From Bacillota bacterium (GTDB lineage: Bacteria; Bacillota; Clostridia; Oscillospirales; Oscillospiraceae): a stretch of 5,225 bases of DNA. The stretch lies in assembly GCA_023393155.1 (NCBI GenBank), contig JAEWML010000037.1:1-5225 (forward strand), given 5' to 3'. A model generated the notes under the pieces. The model worked only from the letters and a program-made list of their open reading frames with translations. It had not been told where the DNA came from and did not search any database. The first letter of the stretch is position 1. Each line of letters opens with the position of its first letter. A program made the position numbers and the translations under genes. Shown in pieces: positions 1-5,225 of the stretch.

Positions 1-1
1 C

Positions 2-66
2 CACCTGTCCGTAAAGGTGCAGGTTATAACGGGGTCTACACGGCCGAGCGGGGTGATTTTATACTA
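2..66 (+). CDS. Possible C-terminal end of a convergent plus-strand gene (partial, unidentified)
   Basis: A plus-strand frame is open from the left edge and ends at TAA (64-66). It encodes 21 residues ending in VITGSTRPSGVILY. I do not recognise the product. The case rests on three things: the frame enters the window open, a perfect hairpin begins 44 nt after the stop, and a better rightward terminator-like hairpin follows at 338-377. Both would suit a gene converging on sigE. Against it, a second plus frame is also open from base 1 to 189, so an open frame this short has little weight. Sequence to the left of the window would settle it. Confidence 0.2.
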
Positions 67-110
67 AAAAATTTTCCTGACCGGATTTTTGAAAAATACT
101 CTGCATTCTG

Positions 111-145
111 CGCCTCGCTGCCCGCCAAAAACGGGCAGCGAGGCG
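111..145 (+). terminator. Perfect 14-bp hairpin, possible weak terminator or repeat arm
   Basis: CGCCTCGCTGCCCG (111-124) pairs without mismatch with CGGGCAGCGAGGCG (132-145) across a 7-nt loop rich in A. On the plus strand it is followed only by TTT and then GCTGCG, so the U-tract is short. On the minus strand there is no T-run directly after it. It could end a convergent gene coming from the left. It could equally be a structural part of an intergenic repeat. The fold is certain as an inverted repeat; its role is not. Confidence 0.4.
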
Positions 146-192
146 TTTGCTGCGAGAGAGAGTTTTCCGCAGCGCAAACCCCGCTGTAAAAA

Positions 193-275
193 GCAGAAAC
201 ACCGCCGCTGCGTAAGCGGCCCCAGCAGCGCCGCCAAAAAAACCGCAGTCTTCGCAGTTTGGCGCCCGCCAATGG
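193..275 (-). pseudogene. Degenerate fragment of spoIIGA
   Basis: These 83 bases align with 1892-1977 inside spoIIGA in the same orientation: about 79 of 86 alignment columns are identical, with 4 substitutions and 3 separate single-base gaps. Read on the minus strand, the part nearest base 275 still encodes AGAKLRRLRF, matching [10 protein letters not shown] of SpoIIGA (residues 28-37). The single-base gaps then shift the frame. Similarity stops sharply at both ends: GCAGAAAC on the left, CCAAT(T)GG on the right. The fragment covers roughly the end of the first loop and the second membrane segment of SpoIIGA, so it cannot encode a working protein. The spoIIGA copy fits the protein family, so that copy is taken as the original. 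How the fragment arose is unknown. Confidence 0.75.
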
Positions 276-337
276 ATTTTGATTTATTTTGTCGCTCCGG
301 CGGCAAAACGACGTGCTTCTTTTTAACGAAATGCCCA

Positions 338-377
338 GCGCCCGGCCGCAGCGCGGTCGGGCGCTTCTTTTACTTTT
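338..377 (+). terminator. Rightward rho-independent terminator-like hairpin
   Basis: GCGCCCGGCCGC (338-349) pairs with GCGGTCGGGCGC (353-364) in a 12-bp stem with a single G-U pair and a 3-nt loop. On the plus strand it is followed by TTCTTTTACTTTT, a good U-rich tail. On the minus strand the downstream side is GGGCATTTCG, a poor tail, so it looks built for transcription from the left. It may still slow or stop transcripts coming out of sigE, whose stop lies about 75 nt away. No well-supported plus-strand gene in the window explains it. The best candidate is a gene ending near base 66. Confidence 0.6.
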
Positions 378-389
378 AGGAAGACTTAA

Positions 390-418
390 CTTATAAATTT
401 CAATTGATGTAAAGTAAA
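390..418 (-). promoter_or_regulatory. Candidate sigma-A-type promoter reading away from sigE
   Basis: On the minus strand, TTTACT (413-418) is followed by a 17-bp spacer and TATAAG (390-395). These match 4/6 and 5/6 of the TTGACA/TATAAT consensus at ideal spacing. It lies in an AT-rich stretch just after sigE and would start transcription near base 383, running left into the hairpin and the spoIIGA fragment. AT-rich DNA yields such matches by chance, and no gene with a clear start lies just downstream, so this is weak. Confidence 0.25.
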
Positions 419-438
419 CCTATTTGTCAGTATATCTC

Positions 439-1143
439 TTAGCTGAGACGAAGAATTTCTTTCTTCAGCCGCTGGATAATCCGCTTTTCCAGCCGCGAGA
501 TATAAGACTGGGAGATGCCCAAACGGTCGGCCACCTCTTTTTGCGTCCGCTCCTGCCCCCCGTTCAGCCCAAAACGCAGGGTGATGATCTCTTTCTCCCG
601 GGGAGAGAGAATTTTCAGGGCGGAGGTCAAAAGACTCCGGTCCACGTCGTCTTCAATGGGACGCATTACCACGTCCGCGTCGGTTCCCAGCACGTCGGAG
701 AGAAGCAGCTCGTTGCCGTCCCAATCGGTATTCAGCGGCTCATCAAAGGAAACTTCGCCTTTCCGTCCCGCGTTTTTACGCAGGTACATCAAAATCTCGT
801 TTTCGATGCAGCGGCTGGCGTAGGTCGCCAGCTTAATATTCTTATTGGGGTTATAGGTTTCCACAGCCTTAATCAGGCCGATAGCTCCAATGGAAATCAA
901 ATCCTCAATGTTGATTTTTGTATTTTCAAAGCGGCGGGCAATGTACACCACCAGACGCAGATTGTGCTCAATCAGCTCCTGCCGGGCCTCCGTGTCCTCA
1001 ATGCGCGATAAAAGCTCCGTCTCCCGTTCCCGGGTCAGGGGCGGGGGCAGGGTATCGCTGCCGCCGATGTAGTGGACGGGCGTCCGGGGCAGCAGCCCCA
1101 AGCGGCGGAGCAGCCTTTTGATTGTTTCCAGCCAATGCGGCAT
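439..1143 (-). CDS. sigE: RNA polymerase sporulation sigma factor SigE precursor (pro-sigma-E)
   Basis: This sigma-70-family factor directs early mother-cell transcription after asymmetric division. The protein has 234 residues; the B. subtilis protein has 239. Residues 1 to about 24 form a basic, amphipathic prosequence ([13 protein letters not shown]) that holds the factor inactive at the membrane until SpoIIGA removes it. [12 protein letters not shown] (25-36) marks the start of the mature protein. Region 2 includes [15 protein letters not shown] (61-75) and [18 protein letters not shown] (77-94). Region 3 has [21 protein letters not shown] (130-150), nearly identical to the family. Region 4 carries the helix-turn-helix around [20 protein letters not shown] (200-219). 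The start at 1143 is chosen because GGGAGG (1153-1158) sits 9 nt upstream and the prosequence length then matches the family; a start at 1176 would overlap spoIIGA and add 11 residues. spoIIGA lies 23 nt upstream in the same operon. Expression should follow the spoIIG promoter, then be controlled by proteolysis. Confidence 0.97.
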   Translation of the reverse strand: MPHWLETIKRLLRRLGLLPRTPVHYIGGSDTLPPPLTRERETELLSRIEDTEARQELIEHNLRLVVYIARRFENTKINIEDLISIGAIGLIKAVETYNPNKNIKLATYASRCIENEILMYLRKNAGRKGEVSFDEPLNTDWDGNELLLSDVLGTDADVVMRPIEDDVDRSLLTSALKILSPREKEIITLRFGLNGGQERTQKEVADRLGISQSYISRLEKRIIQRLKKEILRLS

Positions 1144-1152
1144 GTTCTCGGT

Positions 1153-1158
1153 CCTCCC
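1153..1158 (-). promoter_or_regulatory. Ribosome binding site of sigE
   Basis: GGGAGG on the minus strand, 9 nt before the ATG at 1143, lies in the 23-nt gap after the spoIIGA stop. It decides the start: the upstream in-frame ATG at 1176 would be inside spoIIGA and has no comparable site. Confidence 0.75.
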
Positions 1159-1166
1159 TTTCATCT

Positions 1167-2051
1167 TTACCGGCACGGTTTATATCCCTCCAACTCGCCC
1201 CAGAGGGCGTCGCAGCCGTCCCCCACCGGCGTGGGCGACAGAGCCAGCAGCAGCCGTTCCTGCCGTTTTCCGTTGACGCTGGCCCAGTCCAGACGGACCG
1301 CCAGCAGCAAGCCGCTCTCCACTCCCACCGCGCTGTATGGCAGCAAGCGGAACCGCGCGATGTCCGCGCCGGCGCCCGCCAGCCGCTCCATCGTCTGGGC
1401 AGGAGCGTGAAGGGCGTGGGGCGTTAGCAGCGGGCCCAGCTCCGGCGGCCAGAGCGGCTTGAGTTTTTCTGCCGAAGCCACCAGCACCGGCCTTCCCGTC
1501 ACGGGGTCACGCAGGGTGTTCCCGGTGTCGCACAGGGCCGTCAGCGCGGCGCGAGTGCCGCAAAAGGCCACCGTCACCGGAACAAAAAAGCCCCCCGCCC
1601 CGCTGCGGCGGGCACTGGCCCGGAAAACCACCGCCAACACCAGATAGGCCGCCGCCGCGGAAATCAGCAGGACTCTTGTGTCCACATTCGTGTAGAAAAT
1701 CCCGTTTTCCATGGGCATGCCCCGCCCGGCGGCCAATCCTAGCGCCAGCACGCACCCGGCAAACCCGCAGGACACCAGAAACAGCAGCAGCGTCAGCCTC
1801 AAAAAGCGCGGCTCGCCGCCATAGGCCGCCAGCGCCATCAGCACTCCCGCCGCGATTTTCACCGGCGGAACGGTCAGCCAGCCCATCCCCGGCAGAAACA
1901 CCGCCGCCGCGTAAGCGCCCCCCAGCAGCGCCGCCAGAAGAAACCGCAGTCTTCGCAGTCTGGCGCCCGCCAATTGGGCGGCGGAATATACCAGCAGATA
2001 GTCCGCCAGCGCGTTCAGCGCGAACACGCTGTCTATGTACACCACCGTCAT
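1167..2051 (-). CDS. spoIIGA: Sigma-E processing peptidase SpoIIGA
   Basis: SpoIIGA is the membrane-embedded aspartic protease that removes the pro-sigma-E prosequence, after a signal from the forespore protein SpoIIR. The call gives 294 residues; B. subtilis SpoIIGA has 309. The N-terminal half shows about five hydrophobic segments (about 4-26, 36-55, 60-79, 86-110 and 126-145), starting with the typical [20 protein letters not shown]. The C-terminal half is the soluble protease domain, with the catalytic motif DTGN at 175-178 (D175, matching D183 of B. subtilis), followed by DPVTGRPV (182-189) and LPYSAVG (237-243). The reading frame stays open upstream to about 2129, but an ATG at 2096 falls within the -10 box, so the ATG at 2051 is used; GGGGAGGG lies 11 nt before it. 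It sits directly upstream of its substrate gene sigE, the usual spoIIG order. Part of it (1892-1977) is duplicated in the left intergenic region. Confidence 0.95.
   Translation of the reverse strand: MTVVYIDSVFALNALADYLLVYSAAQLAGARLRRLRFLLAALLGGAYAAAVFLPGMGWLTVPPVKIAAGVLMALAAYGGEPRFLRLTLLLFLVSCGFAGCVLALGLAAGRGMPMENGIFYTNVDTRVLLISAAAAYLVLAVVFRASARRSGAGGFFVPVTVAFCGTRAALTALCDTGNTLRDPVTGRPVLVASAEKLKPLWPPELGPLLTPHALHAPAQTMERLAGAGADIARFRLLPYSAVGVESGLLLAVRLDWASVNGKRQERLLLALSPTPVGDGCDALWGELEGYKPCR
1892..1977 (-). repeat. Source segment in spoIIGA of the 83-bp duplicated sequence
   Basis: This 86-bp part of spoIIGA encodes roughly residues 25-53 ([12 protein letters not shown] and the second membrane segment). 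It recurs at 193-275 in direct orientation, about 1.7 kb away, at about 92% identity with three one-base gaps. Here the reading frame is intact and the residues fit SpoIIGA, so this is the functional copy. The right boundary contains CCAATTGG, an 8-bp palindrome. Confidence 0.8.
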
Positions 2052-2062
2052 CTCTCGCCAAT

Positions 2063-2070
2063 CCCTCCCC
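2063..2070 (-). promoter_or_regulatory. Ribosome binding site of spoIIGA
   Basis: GGGGAGGG on the minus strand, 11 nt before the ATG at 2051, is slightly far but purine-rich. A weaker GCGAGAG lies directly before the ATG. Together with the -10 box at 2095-2100 it rules out longer upstream starts. Confidence 0.55.
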
Positions 2071-2094
2071 GCATCATGTGGCTGTGTATCCCCC

Positions 2095-2155
2095 ATTATA
2101 GGACAGCCGATGCAAAAATCAGGTCGCAATCAAAGTAAAATTCAGGCTTGACAAC
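2095..2155 (-). promoter_or_regulatory. spoIIG promoter region with Spo0A-box-like sequence
   Basis: A perfect TATAAT (-10) lies at 2095-2100 on the minus strand and places the transcript start near 2088, giving a leader of about 37 nt. No acceptable -35 occurs at 16-18 bp; the hexamer there is CCTGAT or similar. A partial -35, TTGCGA (2124-2129, 4/6), sits 23 bp upstream. In B. subtilis, spoIIG is read by sigma-A RNA polymerase with Spo0A~P from a promoter with an abnormally long (22-bp) spacer, so the layout is similar. GTTGTCAAG at 2147-2155 matches 7 of 9 bases of the 0A box TTTGTCRAA. The -10 box is solid; Spo0A control is inferred by analogy. Confidence 0.55.
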
Positions 2156-2193
2156 GGAAAAAATATAAGGCTGCCGTCATAAAAATTTCCAAG

Positions 2194-2228
2194 AAAAAAG
2201 GCGCGGAACAATTTGTTCCGCGCCTTTT
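2194..2228 (-). terminator. Rho-independent terminator of the mltG-U32-FAD dehydrogenase unit
   Basis: A perfect inverted repeat (AAAAGGCGCGGAACA paired with TGTTCCGCGCCTTTT, 2196-2228) has only a few bases of loop. On the minus strand it ends in TTTTTT (2194-2199), a classic terminator about 100 nt after the dehydrogenase stop. On the plus strand it ends in TTTT, so it may act in both directions. It separates the right-hand operon from the spoIIG promoter. Confidence 0.88.
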
Positions 2229-2329
2229 CGTCTCATATTCGGGTTAATCTGATCGTTTTCCTTTTAAAAGCAGGTAATTTCACACGCGCGCTTCCCTGTC
2301 CGTTTTCTCTGGCTTCCGGTCGGCGTGGT

Positions 2330-3727
2330 TCAGCCCTCCTCCGCGATTTTACGGCCCATGAGGGTTCCCATCACGGAGGCCATCATCAGTCCCCGGGTCC
2401 AGCCGGAGGAATCCCCCAGACAGTGCAGCCCCGTCAGGCTGGTGTTGAAATCTGTGTCCATCTTCACCCGGTTGGAATAGAATTTCAGCTCGGGAGAGTA
2501 CAGCAGCGTCTCCGTGGAGGCAAAGCCGGGAACCACATGGTCCATGGCCTGAATAAAGCCGATGATATTCACCATGGAGCGGTAAGGCATGGCGGCGGTG
2601 ATGTCTCCCGCCACGGCGTCCGGCAGCGTGGGACGGATGTTGGACTGGGCCAGCTCCTTGGGCCAGGTCCGTTTGCCGTCCAGAATGTCGCCGAAGCGCT
2701 GGACCATAATGTGCCCGTCGCCCAGCATGTTGGTCAGCTCGCCCACCTTCTGGGCATAGGCGATGGGCTGGTTGAAGGGGACGCTGAAATTGTGGGAACA
2801 GAGAATGGCCAGATTCGTGTTGTCTGTTTTCAGGTTCTTATAGCTGTGGCCGTTCACTACCGCCAGATTATTGTCGTAGTTCTCCTGCGAGACAAAGCCG
2901 CCGGGATTCTGGCAGAAGGTGCGGACCTTGTTCTTAAAGGGCCGGGGATAGCCCACCAGCTTGGACTCGTACAGCACCCGGTTTACCATCTCCATGACCT
3001 CGTTGCGGACCTCCACCCGCACGCCGATGTCCACCGTGCCGGGGGCGTGGGCAATATTGTGCTCGGCGCACAGACGCTCCAGCCAGTCCGCACCCCGGCG
3101 GCCGGTGGCCACCACGGTATGCTTCGCCAAAATCTCCTGCTCCGTCTTCCCGTTGGAAATGGAAACGCCCTTGCACACGTCGTTCTCCAGAATGATGTTG
3201 GAGCACTCATACCCGAACAGGATTTCCACCCCATGCTCCTGCAAATACCGCTCGATGGCAAAATACAGGCTCTGGGCCTTCTCCGTGCCGAGGTGCCGGA
3301 TGGGGCAGTCCACCAGCTTCAGCCCCGCCTGAATGGCGTGCTTGCGGATTTCCTTGCGCTCAAGGTCGTTGCCAAGGCCCTCGATATGCTCGTCCGCGCC
3401 GAAATCCAGATAAATCTTGTCGGTGTAGTCGATTGTCTCCTGGGCCAAGTCCTCTCCCACCAGCGTGGGAAGATCGCCGCCCACCTCATAGGAAAGAGAC
3501 AGCTTTCCGTCGGAAAAGGCCCCCGCGCCGGAAAATCCGGTGGTAATGTGGCAATAGGGCTTGCAGTTCACGCAATAGCCCGTTTTGTCCTTGGGACAGT
3601 GGCGCTTTTCCACGCTTTGGCCCTTCTCCACCATCACAATTTTCTGTTTACTGCCCTTTTTGAGCATCTCCAGCGCGGTAAAAATACCGGCCGGGCCCGC
3701 GCCCACAATCACAACGTCTGCGTTCAT
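2330..3727 (-). CDS. FAD-dependent dehydrogenase / NAD(P)/FAD-dependent oxidoreductase (COG2509 type)
   Basis: This flavoprotein of 465 residues belongs to a widespread but biochemically uncharacterised family; its substrate is unknown. It begins with a Rossmann FAD-binding fold: DVVIVGAGPAG (4-14) gives GxGxxG at 9-14, and E34 ends the second strand, where FAD ribose is normally held. The second FAD motif, LHCLGDSSGWTRGL (434-447), has D439 to contact the flavin. TVVATGR (204-210) is the usual ATG-type motif. A cysteine-rich stretch, C44, C52, C55 and C59, precedes GFSGAGAFSDGKLS (64-77), the signature block of this family. There is no signal peptide or membrane segment, so it is cytoplasmic. 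AAGGAGAG (3733-3740) gives a strong ribosome binding site 5 nt before the ATG. It is the last gene before the terminator and lies 33 nt after the U32 gene. Co-transcription with a tRNA-modification gene is suggestive but does not identify the substrate. Confidence 0.9.
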   Translation of the reverse strand: MNADVVIVGAGPAGIFTALEMLKKGSKQKIVMVEKGQSVEKRHCPKDKTGYCVNCKPYCHITTGFSGAGAFSDGKLSLSYEVGGDLPTLVGEDLAQETIDYTDKIYLDFGADEHIEGLGNDLERKEIRKHAIQAGLKLVDCPIRHLGTEKAQSLYFAIERYLQEHGVEILFGYECSNIILENDVCKGVSISNGKTEQEILAKHTVVATGRRGADWLERLCAEHNIAHAPGTVDIGVRVEVRNEVMEMVNRVLYESKLVGYPRPFKNKVRTFCQNPGGFVSQENYDNNLAVVNGHSYKNLKTDNTNLAILCSHNFSVPFNQPIAYAQKVGELTNMLGDGHIMVQRFGDILDGKRTWPKELAQSNIRPTLPDAVAGDITAAMPYRSMVNIIGFIQAMDHVVPGFASTETLLYSPELKFYSNRVKMDTDFNTSLTGLHCLGDSSGWTRGLMMASVMGTLMGRKIAEEG

Positions 3728-3760
3728 CGTTTCTCTCCTTATTTTCCTGGCTGGCGTTTA

Positions 3761-4987
3761 CTACTTTCCTGAAAGCTCCACGGCGTGCCGCACCAAAGAC
3801 AGCGGCGGCACGGGGCGGGGCAGCTTCATTTGAAATACGGCCTGGGGCGTTTTGATCTCCTGAACCGTCGAGCCATCCGAATCCCTCAGCTCCGGCACGG
3901 TCATGGCAAAGGGCCGGCAGTCCGGCCCCACCACCTCCACTTGCTCTCCGCAGGTCAGCTTATTGCGCAGGGACAGCGTGGCGTTTCCCTCTTCGTCGCA
4001 GTGGGTGACAAGGGCCTGTACCTGCCACTCCCGAATGTACCGTGAGTCGGCCACATATTGCCCCGGCTGCCCATAGAAAAAGCCGGTGGAATAACGGCGG
4101 TGGCTGACGTGGTCCACCTCGTCCCGCCACACGGGGTCTATTGGTTCCCCCGCGCCCACCGCGTCCAGACAGCGGCGGTACGCGCCGGTGACAATTGCCG
4201 CGTAATAGGCTGACTTTGCGCGGCCCTCAATTTTCAGGCTGTCAATCCCGGCGGCGCACAGGTCGTCCAGATGGTCAATCATACACATGTCCCTGGAATT
4301 CATGATGTAGGTGCCCTGCTCGTCCTCGAACACCGGAAAATATTCACCGGGACGCTTTTCTTCCATCAGGGCGTACTGATACCGGCAGGGCTGGGCGCAG
4401 GCGCCTCGGTTGGAATCCCGCCCGGTCATATAGTTACTCAAAAGGCACCGGCCCGAATAGCTCACACACATGGCCCCGTGGACAAAGCACTCCACCTCAA
4501 GGGATTTTGGCGTTTTGGCCCGGATTTCCCGGACCTCCCCCAAGCTCAGCTCACGGGCCAGAATCACCCGCTTTGCGCCCAGATCGTGCCACGCCCGGGC
4601 GCTTTCATAGTTGGCAATGCCCGCCTGCGTGGAGACGTGCCGCTGGCACCGGGGGGCATATGTTCCCGCCAAAGCAAACACGCCCATATCGGCCGCAATC
4701 AGCGCGTCCACCCCGGCGCTCTGGAGCGTTTCCAGATGCGCCGGGAGACTGGCAACCTCATCGTTGCGGGGCACTGTGTTCACCGTGCAGTGAACCTTCA
4801 CGCCCCGGCTGTGGGCGTATTCCACTGCGTCGGCAAGCTCTCCGTCGGAAAAGTTTCCGGCAAAGGAGCGCATCCCAAAGCTGGTGCCCGCCAGATATAC
4901 TGCGTCCGCCCCGTAGGCCACGGCCATTTTCAGCCGCTCCATATCCCCTGCGGGGCAAAGCAGCTCCGGAAGCTTAATTTCCGACAT
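3761..4987 (-). CDS. trhP: U32 family protein, TrhP/YrrO-type tRNA uridine-34 hydroxylase
   Basis: The family was first named 'peptidase U32' (collagenase-like). Characterised members such as E. coli TrhP and B. subtilis YrrN/YrrO carry out prephenate-dependent hydroxylation of tRNA U34, the first step toward mo5U or mcmo5U. The protein has 408 residues, the usual size. It opens with PELLCPAGDMERLKMAVAYG (7-26), which starts the barrel. ECFVHGAMCVSYSGRCLLS (166-184) fits the U32 signature exactly. C174, C181, C197 and C201 match the conserved cysteines thought to hold an Fe-S cluster. SNRGACAQPCRYQY and IDSLKIEGRAKS (248-259) closely resemble YrrO. Residues from about 312 form a C-terminal beta-barrel-like domain. 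The start overlaps the mltG stop by 14 nt with no clear ribosome binding site, so translation is probably coupled. B. subtilis has mltG (yrrL), trmR, yrrN and yrrO together, which supports orthology; trmR is absent from this interval. The exact tRNA role is inferred. Confidence 0.9.
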   Translation of the reverse strand: MSEIKLPELLCPAGDMERLKMAVAYGADAVYLAGTSFGMRSFAGNFSDGELADAVEYAHSRGVKVHCTVNTVPRNDEVASLPAHLETLQSAGVDALIAADMGVFALAGTYAPRCQRHVSTQAGIANYESARAWHDLGAKRVILARELSLGEVREIRAKTPKSLEVECFVHGAMCVSYSGRCLLSNYMTGRDSNRGACAQPCRYQYALMEEKRPGEYFPVFEDEQGTYIMNSRDMCMIDHLDDLCAAGIDSLKIEGRAKSAYYAAIVTGAYRRCLDAVGAGEPIDPVWRDEVDHVSHRRYSTGFFYGQPGQYVADSRYIREWQVQALVTHCDEEGNATLSLRNKLTCGEQVEVVGPDCRPFAMTVPELRDSDGSTVQEIKTPQAVFQMKLPRPVPPLSLVRHAVELSGK

Positions 4988-5225
4988 ACTGGTCGCTGTT
5001 GATAAACTGGTTGTGCTCCTGAAGCGTGGCGGAGAAAAAGTGGGTTCTGTCCTTACCCAGCGCGTAGAAATAATAGCCGGTGGTTTCGGGGCTCAGCGCC
5101 GCCTGCAGCGACTTCAGGCCCGGGTTTGCGATGGGCGTAGGCGGCAGGCCCGCGTATTTGTACAGATTGTACGGAGAATCCACCTTTTTGTCGTCATTGG
5201 TAATCACGCCTTCATGGTCCGGAAT
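4974..5225 (-). CDS. mltG: Endolytic transglycosylase MltG, C-terminal part (5' end outside window)
   Basis: Only the last 83 codons are present; the frame is open to the window edge, and the stop is TAA at 4974-4976. MltG is a membrane-anchored lytic transglycosylase (YceG-like fold) that cuts nascent glycan strands and is thought to end peptidoglycan polymerisation. The visible part holds the strongly conserved end of the catalytic domain: DSPYNLYKYAGLPPTPIANPGLKSLQAAL, then PETTGYYFYALGKDRTHFFSATLQEHNQF. The SPYNTYxYxGLPPGPIxNPG motif is diagnostic, here with T in place of the usual G before PIANPG. The catalytic glutamate lies outside the window. A GTG at 5207 is not a start, because the conserved frame continues upstream of it (IPDHEG). 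It overlaps the U32 gene start by 14 nt and is the first visible gene of the right-hand unit. Confidence 0.93.
   Translation of the reverse strand: MPDHEGVITNDDKKVDSPYNLYKYAGLPPTPIANPGLKSLQAALSPETTGYYFYALGKDRTHFFSATLQEHNQFINSDQYVGN

Larger units (their letters stand above)
67..438. other. Structured intergenic block downstream of sigE, no convincing gene
   Basis: Several short open frames cross this 372-bp stretch on both strands, but none has a good ribosome binding site or a recognisable product. It holds, from left to right: a perfect 14-bp hairpin (111-145); a small hairpin, GCCGCT/AGCGGC, at 204-220; a degenerate 83-bp copy of spoIIGA sequence (193-275); a weaker 8-bp stem, TTTTGTCG/CGGCAAAA, at 287-308; a 12-bp hairpin with a U-tract (338-377); and an AT-rich stretch (about 378-438) next to the sigE stop. 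So many inverted repeats plus a gene fragment suggest an intergenic repeat or a scarred region rather than a coding locus. That reading is inference. Confidence 0.5.

Noticed and set aside
64..306. Minus-strand frames of about 80 codons (64-306 and 36-272) over the duplicated fragment
   Set aside because: They depend on TTG or other weak starts and gain their only similarity from the frameshifted spoIIGA scrap, so they are better treated as pseudogene sequence.
89..379. A 96-codon plus-strand frame in the left intergenic region
   Set aside because: It runs through two hairpins and the spoIIGA fragment in a frame unrelated to SpoIIGA, has no clear ribosome binding site, and has a Lys/Arg/Cys/Pro-rich composition unlike a folded protein.
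424..1011. A 195-codon plus-strand open frame opposite sigE
   Set aside because: The minus strand encodes near-textbook sigma-E; the antisense frame has no domain and lacks a good start.
2052..2129. N-terminal extension of SpoIIGA by 26 residues
   Set aside because: It would begin at TTG, and the internal ATG at 2096 overlaps the -10 box; SpoIIGA proteins normally start just before the first membrane segment, as with the ATG at 2051.
2148..2169. Plus-strand promoter from TTGACA (2148-2153) and TATAAG (2164-2169)
   Set aside because: The spacer is only 10 bp, and the elements point into a terminator with no plus-strand gene beyond it. The TTGACA is better read as part of the 0A-like box on the other strand.
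2213..3772. A 519-codon plus-strand open frame covering the whole FAD dehydrogenase gene
   Set aside because: It is antisense to a gene with clear FAD motifs, has a His/Gly/Val/Gln-rich composition with no recognisable domain, and begins inside the terminator hairpin. Long antisense frames are common in GC-rich DNA.
4271..5002. A 243-codon plus-strand open frame opposite the U32 gene
   Set aside because: It is a shadow of a strongly conserved minus-strand gene; no ribosome binding site or known motif supports it.
1..5225. CRISPR arrays, tRNA/rRNA genes, insertion sequences, toxin-antitoxin or phage-defence genes
   Set aside because: No regularly spaced repeats, transposase motifs, tRNA-like folds or defence-family motifs were seen on either strand; apart from the left spacer the window is ordinary core genome.

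Overview
The window reads as chromosomal core DNA of a GC-rich, endospore-forming member of the Clostridia. SpoIIGA and pro-sigma-E are present, the coding DNA is strongly GC-rich, and the gene neighbours are typical of Firmicutes. An Oscillospiraceae-type gut bacterium (Flavonifractor/Pseudoflavonifractor-like) would fit, but that is inference, not shown by a marker gene. All confidently called genes lie on the minus strand, so they are read from right to left.

Right half (5225 to about 2194): one probable operon. It enters the window inside mltG (C-terminal 83 codons only). It continues with a U32-family protein of the TrhP/YrrO type (tRNA U34 hydroxylation family), whose start overlaps the mltG stop by 14 nt. 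After a 33-nt gap with a strong ribosome binding site comes a COG2509-type FAD-dependent dehydrogenase of unknown substrate. A clear rho-independent terminator at 2194-2228 closes the unit.

Left-centre (about 2155 to 439): the spoIIG operon. A TATAAT -10 box without a normally spaced -35, plus a Spo0A-box-like sequence further upstream, precedes spoIIGA (membrane-anchored aspartic protease). This is followed 23 nt later by sigE (pro-sigma-E). SpoIIGA cleaves the N-terminal prosequence of pro-sigma-E, which then directs early mother-cell transcription.

Far left (1-438): no convincing complete gene. An AT-rich stretch follows sigE, with a possible leftward promoter. Next come a 12-bp GC-rich hairpin with a U-tract reading rightward, an 83-bp degenerate copy of part of spoIIGA, and a perfect 14-bp hairpin. 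At the edge there may be the last codons of a convergent plus-strand gene. sigG, the usual neighbour of sigE, is not seen here.

No new defence, mobile or RNA system is evident. The most unusual item is the spoIIGA-derived fragment inside the structured intergenic block, which may be a dispersed repeat.
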